Origin: Pelagibius sp040217155
GTDB lineage: Bacteria; Pseudomonadota; Alphaproteobacteria; Kiloniellales; Kiloniellaceae
DNA: 64,000 nucleotides
Reading direction: 5' to 3'
NCBI GenBank assembly: GCA_040217155.1
Contig: JAVJNS010000008.1
Coordinates: forward strand, 186,001 to 250,000
Below are positions 57,945 through 64,000 of this stretch, one piece after another. The first letter of the stretch is position 1, and every line of letters begins with the position of its first letter. The translations under genes and the position numbers were made by a program. The notes under the pieces are model-generated. The model was given only the letters and a program-made list of their open reading frames with translations, ran no database searches and had not been told where the DNA came from.

Positions 57945-59363
57945 GTGATCGATCTCAGCTTCTTCGCCGGCCTGCCAGTGGCCGTTCTCGGCCTCGGCAA
58001 GTCAGGCCTGTCCGCCGCCCGGGCGCTGCACGCCGGCGGCGCGGAGGTCTGGGCCTGGGACGACAGCGAGGACCAGCGTGCCAAGGCGCGCGCGGCCGAG
58101 ATTCCGCTGGTCGATCTCAACCAAGTGAACTGGCAGGAAGTTACCAGCCTGATCCTGTCCCCTGGCATTCCCCACAGCTTCCCGCAACCACACCCGGTCG
58201 TGGTCAAGGCAAAGCAGCACAATGTCGAGATCATCGGCGACATCGAGCTGCTGGGCCGCGCGCAACGTAACGCGCGCTACCTTGGCATCACCGGCACCAA
58301 CGGCAAGTCGACCACGACCGCGCTGATCGGCCACATCCTGAAATTGTCTGCCCGCAGCGTGGAAGTCGGCGGCAACCTCGGCACGCCGGTGCTGACCCTG
58401 GAAGCACTCGATCAGGACGGCACCTATGTGCTGGAGATGTCGTCCTATCAGTTGGAGCTGACTCTCTCGATCACCTTCGATGTCGCCCTGCTGTTGAACA
58501 TCACGCCCGACCATCTGGACCGTCACGGCGGCTTCGACGGCTACGTGAAGGCCAAGCGCCAGATATTCCATCGCCAGACCAAACCGCGCACCGCCATCGT
58601 CGGAACCGACGACAGGACCTGCCGGGCCATCTACGAGCAACTGCAGGCGGCCGATGAACAAACAGTCATCGGCATCTCCGGCGAGCGCGCCGTGCCCGGC
58701 GGCATCTATGTTGAGAATGGCGTGCTGATCGACGACACCGACAGCCCGCGCGTGGCCGCCATCGACCTGAGGGAAGTGGCCAGCCTGCCCGGCAGCCACA
58801 ACTGGCAGAACGCCGCGGCGGCCTATGCCGCCTGCAAGGCGATCGGCGTCGACCCCGCGGTGATCTGCGCCTGCCTGCGCAGCTTCCCGGGTCTTGCCCA
58901 CCGCCAGCAGATCGTCGCAGTGATCGACGGCGTGCCCTACGTCAACGACTCGAAAGCCACCAACGCCGATGCCGCCGCCAAGGCGCTGGCCTGCTACGAC
59001 CACATTCAGTGGATCGCCGGCGGGCGCGCCAAGGAAGGCGGCTTGGCGGGGCTGGAACCCTACTACGGGCGCATTGCCCAAGCCTTCCTGATCGGTGAGG
59101 CCGCCGGCGATTTCGCGGCGGCGCTCAAGAATCACGTGCCGGTTTCCCTGTCCGGCACGATTGCGCAGGCCGTGCCGGCTGCCGCTGAAGCCGCCTCCCG
59201 CCTCCCGGGCAGCGTTGTGCTGCTGTCGCCGGCCTGCGCTTCTTTCGATCAATTCGCCAACTTCGAGCTGCGCGGCGAAGCCTTCGTTCAGGCCGTCAAG
59301 GCACTGCCCGGCGAGCGCGGTGATCTTGCCATCGCCGCCCTCCGACCGGAGGGCGCGGCATGA
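57945..59363 (+). CDS. murD: UDP-MurNAc-alanine:D-glutamate ligase
   Basis: A 472-residue Mur ligase that adds D-Glu as the second stem residue. The N-terminal Rossmann domain has VAVLGLGKSGLSAARAL, the ATP loop is ITGTNGKSTTTALIGHIL, and LEMSSYQLE, NITPDHLDRHGG and NDSKATNADAAAKAL are characteristic. The start is a GTG at 57945 with AGGAG upstream. The C-terminal ATGA overlaps ftsW. Confidence 0.96.
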   Translation: MIDLSFFAGLPVAVLGLGKSGLSAARALHAGGAEVWAWDDSEDQRAKARAAEIPLVDLNQVNWQEVTSLILSPGIPHSFPQPHPVVVKAKQHNVEIIGDIELLGRAQRNARYLGITGTNGKSTTTALIGHILKLSARSVEVGGNLGTPVLTLEALDQDGTYVLEMSSYQLELTLSITFDVALLLNITPDHLDRHGGFDGYVKAKRQIFHRQTKPRTAIVGTDDRTCRAIYEQLQAADEQTVIGISGERAVPGGIYVENGVLIDDTDSPRVAAIDLREVASLPGSHNWQNAAAAYAACKAIGVDPAVICACLRSFPGLAHRQQIVAVIDGVPYVNDSKATNADAAAKALACYDHIQWIAGGRAKEGGLAGLEPYYGRIAQAFLIGEAAGDFAAALKNHVPVSLSGTIAQAVPAAAEAASRLPGSVVLLSPACASFDQFANFELRGEAFVQAVKALPGERGDLAIAALRPEGAA

Positions 59364-60481
59364 ACAGCTTCGCGCGCACCGATACCTCGCTGCTGGGCCG
59401 CTGGTGGTGGACCGTCGACCGCTGGACGCTGCTGTCGCTGATCGCCCTCATGGGCTTCGGCGCCGTGCTGATGCTGGCCGCCTCGCCGGCCGCGGCGGAG
59501 CGCATCGGCCTGCAATCCTTCCAGCTCGCCAGCCGGCAAATCGTCCTGCTGCCCGTCGCCGCCGCGCTGCTCATGGCGATGTCGCTGGCGACGCCGCGCT
59601 GGGTGCGCCGCATCGCCTGCTTCGGCCTGCTGGCCTCGATCCTGCTGCTGTGCATGACCCTGCTGCTGGGATCCGAGGTCAAGGGCGCCACCCGCTGGAT
59701 CAATCTTGCCGGCATTTCGCTACAACCCTCAGAGTTCGCCAAGCCCTTCTTCGCCGTCGTCTCCGCCTGGCTGTTCTCGCTTGAGCGCGAGGAGAGCGGC
59801 GTTCCCGGCGCCAAGATCGCCGCCGGACTGTGGCTGGTCATGGTTTCCCTGCTGCTGCTGCAGCCCGACGTCGGCCAGGCGGTTCTGCTGAGCGCGGTCT
59901 GGGGCACGCAGCTGTTTCTTGCCGGCCTGCCGCTGGCCTGGATCGCCATCCTCGCGGTGCTCGGGGCCGGCGGCATCGTCGCCGTCTACTTTGCACTGCC
60001 GCATGTTGCCGCGCGGATCGACTCCTTCTTCGACCCGGCCGCCGGCGACCGCTACCAGATCAACCGTTCTCTCGAGGCCTTCGTGAATGGCGGCCTGTTC
60101 GGGCGCGGGCCAGGAGAAGGCACGGTGAAGGCGCAGCTGCCAGATGCTCACTCCGACTTCATCTTCGCCGTCGCCGGCGAGGAAATGGGCCTGATCGCCT
60201 GCCTCATCATCCTCGGCCTCTTCGCCTTCGTGGTGTTGCGCGGCTTTGCGCGGCTGCTCGGCGAAAACTCCTTCTTCGTGCTGCTGGCGGCCAGCGGCCT
60301 GCTGGTGCAGTTCGGCCTGCAGGCTTTCATCAACATGGCCTCCACGCTGCATCTCATGCCGACCAAGGGAATGACCCTGCCGTTCCTCAGCTACGGCGGT
60401 TCCTCCCTCATGGCCCTGGCCCTCGGCATGGGCATGTTGCTGGCCCTGACGCGCCGGCGCGTCGGCGGGGAGGCGGCGTGA
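59360..60481 (+). CDS. ftsW: Septal peptidoglycan glycosyltransferase FtsW
   Basis: A 373-residue SEDS-family membrane enzyme with ten predicted helices, polymerising lipid II at the septum with FtsI. Blocks include KGATRWINLAGISLQPSEFAK, LLQPDVGQAVLL, QINRSLEAFVNGGLFGRGPGEGTVK and PDAHSDFIFAVAGEEMG, and the end TKGMTLPFLSYGGSS. The order after murD is standard. Its TGA overlaps the murG ATG by one base. Confidence 0.96.
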   Translation: MNSFARTDTSLLGRWWWTVDRWTLLSLIALMGFGAVLMLAASPAAAERIGLQSFQLASRQIVLLPVAAALLMAMSLATPRWVRRIACFGLLASILLLCMTLLLGSEVKGATRWINLAGISLQPSEFAKPFFAVVSAWLFSLEREESGVPGAKIAAGLWLVMVSLLLLQPDVGQAVLLSAVWGTQLFLAGLPLAWIAILAVLGAGGIVAVYFALPHVAARIDSFFDPAAGDRYQINRSLEAFVNGGLFGRGPGEGTVKAQLPDAHSDFIFAVAGEEMGLIACLIILGLFAFVVLRGFARLLGENSFFVLLAASGLLVQFGLQAFINMASTLHLMPTKGMTLPFLSYGGSSLMALALGMGMLLALTRRRVGGEAA

Positions 60482-61656
60482 TGGGCAGCACCACGCAACG
60501 GCCCGGCAAGGTCGTGCTCGCCGCTGGCGGCACCGGTGGCCATATGTTCCCGGCCCAGGCCCTGGCGCGCGAACTGCTGGCACGCGACATCGCCGTGGTG
60601 CTGATCACCGACGAGCGCGGCGGCGGATTCGGTCCCGACCTGCCCCAGGTCGAAACTCACCGCATTCCCGCCGGCGCCATGGCCGGTGCCGGCATCGTGA
60701 AGAAACTGCGCTCCGCTGCGCAACTCGGTCTGGGCTACCTGCAGGCGCGCGGCCATCTGCGGCGCTGCGGCGCCGAGGCGGCGGTCGGCTTCGGCGGCTA
60801 TCCCTCCGTGCCCACCGTCCTGGCCGCGGCCCATCGCGGACTGCGCGTGGTGCTGCACGAACAGAACTCCGTGTTGGGCCGCGCCAATCGGCTGCTGGCC
60901 TCGCGCGCCCAGGTCATCGCGACCTCCTTCGATGAAGTTGATGGCGTGGCCGACGCCGACCGCGGCAAGCTTCGAGTCACCGGAAATCCGGTACGTGAAG
61001 CCGTCGCCGCGGTCGGCGGGCGCCCCTACGCGGTGCCGGGCGAGAACGACCCGCTGCGCCTACTGGTGGTCGGCGGCAGCCTCGGTGCCACGGTGTTCAA
61101 TGAGGTCGTGCCCGCCGCCGTCGCCAAATTGCCGGAAGCATTGCGGCGGCGCCTTTCCGTGCATCAGCAAGTTCCCGGCCAGGCCGGCGAAACGGTCGCC
61201 GAGATTTACGATTCCTGTGGCGTGAGGCATGAACTGGCGGCGTTCTTCAACGACGTTCCAGAGCGCCTCGCCGCCGCCCACATTGTGGTCAGCCGGGCCG
61301 GCGCCTCGACGGTCGCCGAACTCGCGGCGGCCGGCCGGCCGGCCGTGATGGTGCCCTACCCCTCGGCCACCGACGACCACCAGACAAGCAACGCCCAGGC
61401 CCTGGTCGAAGCCGGAGGCGGCTGGCTCATGCCGCAATCGGGCCTCGACGCCGACAGTCTGGCCGAACGCCTCGCTTCGCTGCTGTCGAGCCCGGCGCTG
61501 CTGGCCCGGGCCGCCGGCTGCGCGCGCGCTACCGCACACCTCAACGCCGCACGCGACCTGGCCGATCTGGTTTGCGGCCTGGGCAACGGCGACGGCAAGC
61601 AGGCACGAAACGATGCCGGCGTCACCTCCGGCAACAACCGGGAGGCGGCGGCATGA
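60481..61656 (+). CDS. murG: Undecaprenyl-PP-MurNAc-pentapeptide GlcNAc transferase
   Basis: A 391-residue GT28 enzyme that converts lipid I to lipid II on the inner leaflet. It begins VVLAAGGTGGHMFPAQALA (first glycine loop), has VGFGGYPSVPTVLAA, VLHEQNSVLGRANRLLA, and the UDP-GlcNAc-binding SRAGASTVAELAAAGRPA...PYPSATDDHQTSNAQALVEAG. The C-terminal ~30 residues are an unconserved Asn/Gly/Ala-rich tail. ATG 60481 is used although an open frame extends far upstream inside ftsW. Confidence 0.96.
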   Translation: MGSTTQRPGKVVLAAGGTGGHMFPAQALARELLARDIAVVLITDERGGGFGPDLPQVETHRIPAGAMAGAGIVKKLRSAAQLGLGYLQARGHLRRCGAEAAVGFGGYPSVPTVLAAAHRGLRVVLHEQNSVLGRANRLLASRAQVIATSFDEVDGVADADRGKLRVTGNPVREAVAAVGGRPYAVPGENDPLRLLVVGGSLGATVFNEVVPAAVAKLPEALRRRLSVHQQVPGQAGETVAEIYDSCGVRHELAAFFNDVPERLAAAHIVVSRAGASTVAELAAAGRPAVMVPYPSATDDHQTSNAQALVEAGGGWLMPQSGLDADSLAERLASLLSSPALLARAAGCARATAHLNAARDLADLVCGLGNGDGKQARNDAGVTSGNNREAAA

Positions 61657-63089
61657 GGGGACTGCCTCTCGATCTCGGAATGATTCACTTCGTCGGCATC
61701 GGCGGCATCGGCATGAGCGGTATCGCCGAGGTGCTGGCCAACCTGGGCTACCAGGTGCAGGGCAGCGATCTGTCCGACAACGCCAATGTTCAGCGCCTGC
61801 GCAAGATGGGCATCGCCGTCGCCGTCGGCCACGAGGCCGTGAACCTGGGCGAGGCCAAGGTGGTCGTCGTCTCCTCGGCCATCAAGGCCGGCAATCCGGA
61901 AGTCGATGCGGCACGTCAGCGCTTCATCCCCATTGTCCGGCGCGCCGAGATGCTCGGCGAACTGATGCGCCTCAAGTGGTCCATCGCCGTCGGCGGCACT
62001 CACGGCAAGACCACCACCACATCCATGGTCGCGACGCTGCTCGACGGCGCCGGGCTCGACCCGACGGTGATCAACGGTGGCATCATCAACGCCTATGGCA
62101 CCAACGCGCGCCTCGGCGGCGGCGACTGGATGGTGGTCGAGGCGGACGAGAGCGACGGCAGCTTCACCAAGCTGCCCGCCACCATCGCCGTGGTCACCAA
62201 CATCGATCCGGAGCACATGGATTTCTATGGCAGCGAAGATGCCCTGCATCGCGCTTTCGAGGTCTTTGTCGAGAACATCCCCTTTTACGGTTTCGCGGTG
62301 CTCTGCATCGACCACCCGGCGGTGCAGAACCTGATCGGGCGCATCGAGGACCGCCGCATCGTCACCTACGGTGTCTCCCCGCAGGCGGACTACCGCGCCG
62401 AAAACCTCACCGTGGCCGATGGCGGACTGGTCTTCGATGTCGAGGTCACCGACCGCGGCGGCGAGATCGAGGCGCAACTCGCCGGACTGCGCCTGCCCAT
62501 GTTGGGCCACCACAACGCCATGAACGCCCTGGCGGCGGTCGCCGTGGCCCGCGAGATGGGCCTGGACGAAGACAAGATCCGAAAGGCGCTGGCAGGCTTT
62601 GGCGGCGTCAAACGGCGCTTCACCCGCACCGGCGAGGCCGGCGGCATCACCGTGATCGACGACTACGGCCATCACCCGGTGGAGATTTCCGCCGTGCTGG
62701 CGGCGGCGCGCCAGGCCGCCGAAGGCAAGGTCATCGCCGTGATGCAGCCGCACCGCTACACCCGCCTGCACGATCTTTTTGAGCAGTTCTGCACTTGCTT
62801 CAACGACGCCGACACCGTTGTCGTCGCCGATGTCTATGCCGCCGGCGAGCAGCCCGTCGAGGGCGCCGACCGCGACAGCCTGGTCGAGGGCCTGCGCGCC
62901 CGCGGCCACCGCCAGGCGCTGCCCCTGCAATCCGCGGAGGCCTTGCCCGGGGTGATCCAGGATCTGGCAGAACCGGGCGACCTGGTGGTCTGTCTCGGTG
63001 CCGGCAACATCACCGCCTGGGCCAACGCCCTGCCCGCTGAACTGCAAAAGCTGCAGGCCGCCAGGGCCTCCGGCGGAGGGGGCCGATGA
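61653..63089 (+). CDS. murC: UDP-MurNAc:L-alanine ligase
   Basis: A 478-residue Mur ligase that adds the first stem residue. Motifs are IHFVGIGGIGMSGIAEVL, ATP loop VGGTHGKTTTTSMVA, DESDGSFTKL, NIDPEHMDFYG, HHNAMNALAAVAVA, and YGHHPVEISAVL. It overlaps murG and murB by ATGA. All four Mur ligases C, D, E and F are now present in the window. Confidence 0.97.
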   Translation: MRGLPLDLGMIHFVGIGGIGMSGIAEVLANLGYQVQGSDLSDNANVQRLRKMGIAVAVGHEAVNLGEAKVVVVSSAIKAGNPEVDAARQRFIPIVRRAEMLGELMRLKWSIAVGGTHGKTTTTSMVATLLDGAGLDPTVINGGIINAYGTNARLGGGDWMVVEADESDGSFTKLPATIAVVTNIDPEHMDFYGSEDALHRAFEVFVENIPFYGFAVLCIDHPAVQNLIGRIEDRRIVTYGVSPQADYRAENLTVADGGLVFDVEVTDRGGEIEAQLAGLRLPMLGHHNAMNALAAVAVAREMGLDEDKIRKALAGFGGVKRRFTRTGEAGGITVIDDYGHHPVEISAVLAAARQAAEGKVIAVMQPHRYTRLHDLFEQFCTCFNDADTVVVADVYAAGEQPVEGADRDSLVEGLRARGHRQALPLQSAEALPGVIQDLAEPGDLVVCLGAGNITAWANALPAELQKLQAARASGGGGR

Positions 63090-64000
63090 GCGTCATGGCC
63101 GCTGAGCAGCACAGGCCCCTCATCGACCGCCTGCCCGCCGTGCGTGGCCGGCTCACCGCCGCGGCGCCGCTCGCCGGCGTCACCTGGTTTCGCGTCGGCG
63201 GCCCGGCTGAGGTGATGTTCCGCCCGGCCGACCGCGACGACCTGCTGGCCTTCCTTCAGGCCAAGCCGGCTGATGTGCCGGTCACGGTGCTGGGAGTCGC
63301 CTCCAACGTGCTGATCCGCGACGGCGGCCTGCCGGGAGTCACCTTGCGGCTCGGGCGCGGATTTGCCGATATGGCCGCCGAGGACAACGACATTCTCTGC
63401 GGCGCCGCCGCGCTCGACCTCAACGTAGCCACCAGCGCCAAGCTGGCCGGCGTTGCCGGGCTGGAGTTTCTCTCCGGCGTGCCGGGCACCATCGGCGGCG
63501 CCGTTCGGATGAACGCCGGCGCCTACGGCAAGGAGATCAAGGACGTCCTGGTCTGGGCCGAAGCAACCGACCCACTCGGCAGGGTTCATCGCCTCACCAA
63601 CGCCGAGCTGAAGTTCGAGTACCGGCGCTCGGCCCTGCCCGCCGACTGGATCTGTCTCGGCGGGCGCCTCGCCGGCGTGGCGGGCAATCGTGACGAGATC
63701 GAAGCGCGCATGAAGGCGATTCAAGGCCAGCGCGCCGACAGCCAGCCGATCCGCAGCCGCACCGGCGGCAGCACCTTCAAGAATCCGCCGGGGCACAAGG
63801 CCTGGCAGCTGATCGACGCGGCCGGCTGCCGCGGACTGAAGCTTGGCGGCGCCATGGTTTCGGAGAAGCACTGCAATTTCCTCATCAACACCGGCGCGGC
63901 CACCGCCGCCGATCTGGAGAACCTCGGCGAGGAAGTGCGCCGCCGCGTGAAAGACCATTCGGGCATCGCATTGGAATGGGAAATCAAGCGCCTCGGCGTA
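63086..64000 (+). CDS. murB: UDP-N-acetylenolpyruvoylglucosamine reductase (3' end beyond window)
   Basis: 305 codons are present with no stop before the window end. The FAD-binding PCMH domain has NTW-type start TWFRVGGPAEVMFRP, TVLGVASNVLIRDGGLPG and GLEFLSGVPGTIGGAVRMNAGAYG. The C-terminal domain has FEYRRSALP, GGSTFKNPPGHKAW with the proton-donor Ser, and HCNFLINTGAATAADLENL. MurB reduces enolpyruvyl-UDP-GlcNAc to UDP-MurNAc with NADPH. Only a few residues should be missing. ATG 63086 overlaps murC by ATGA. Confidence 0.96.
   Translation, partial: MSVMAAEQHRPLIDRLPAVRGRLTAAAPLAGVTWFRVGGPAEVMFRPADRDDLLAFLQAKPADVPVTVLGVASNVLIRDGGLPGVTLRLGRGFADMAAEDNDILCGAAALDLNVATSAKLAGVAGLEFLSGVPGTIGGAVRMNAGAYGKEIKDVLVWAEATDPLGRVHRLTNAELKFEYRRSALPADWICLGGRLAGVAGNRDEIEARMKAIQGQRADSQPIRSRTGGSTFKNPPGHKAWQLIDAAGCRGLKLGGAMVSEKHCNFLINTGAATAADLENLGEEVRRRVKDHSGIALEWEIKRLGV

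Overview
The window looks like chromosomal DNA of a high-GC alphaproteobacterium, probably a Rhodospirillales-type organism. The clearest marker is a circularly permuted, two-piece tmRNA gene. It sits beside an alpha-type SspB adaptor gene and encodes a tag of the form ANDNYSEARLAA. A CtrA-type site (TTAA-N7-TTAAC) in front of the division/cell-wall cluster and the hflK-hflC-DUF2065 operon agree with this. The organism assignment is inference from gene content; no search was run.

Layout. 1-13.3 kb holds housekeeping genes: a partial class II glutamine amidotransferase, ilvH-ilvB, miaA, divergent serB, a Deg-family protease, the hflK-hflC-DUF2065 membrane protease-modulator operon, mrp, an SRPBCC protein, a methyltransferase and thyA-folA. 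13.5-14.5 kb is the trans-translation locus (ssrA and sspB). 14.6-25.3 kb is mixed: small proteins, an alpha/beta hydrolase, a 300-bp inverted-repeat element, a VOC protein divergent from a YafY/WYL regulator, a chemotaxis receptor, fumC, an RHH protein and a large AsmA-like protein.

25.3-43.3 kb is the accessory and catabolic region: a P2-type ATPase, an FAD-linked 2-hydroxyacid oxidase, a DctPQM TRAP transporter, an Asp/Glu racemase-family protein, an MFS transporter, a PhyH dioxygenase, a lipoprotein and a 5-oxoprolinase-type HyuA-HyuB fusion overlapping its MarR-like regulator. A nearly identical 25-bp palindrome-containing site lies in front of both dctP and the oxoprolinase, which suggests one regulon for uptake and hydrolysis of a pyroglutamate- or lactam-like compound. 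Inserted in this region (about 36.5-38.4 kb) is a markedly lower-GC two-gene cassette: a DUF5131/Gp37-Gp68 three-Cys protein and a TcmP partner, with ATGA overlap. It is the best candidate here for a poorly characterised system.

43.4-49.4 kb holds GST, DUF3750, a TerB/DnaJ protein, an Uup-type ABC-F ATPase, an EamA transporter and an AmiD-like amidase. rnpB follows, and then the dcw cluster mraZ-rsmH-ftsL-ftsI-murE-murF-mraY-murD-ftsW-murG-murC-murB (the last cut by the window end). Most dcw junctions overlap by 1-14 bases. Its upstream region carries four TGGG boxes at an exact 10-bp period (MraZ-type) over a sigma70-like promoter, plus the CtrA-type site.
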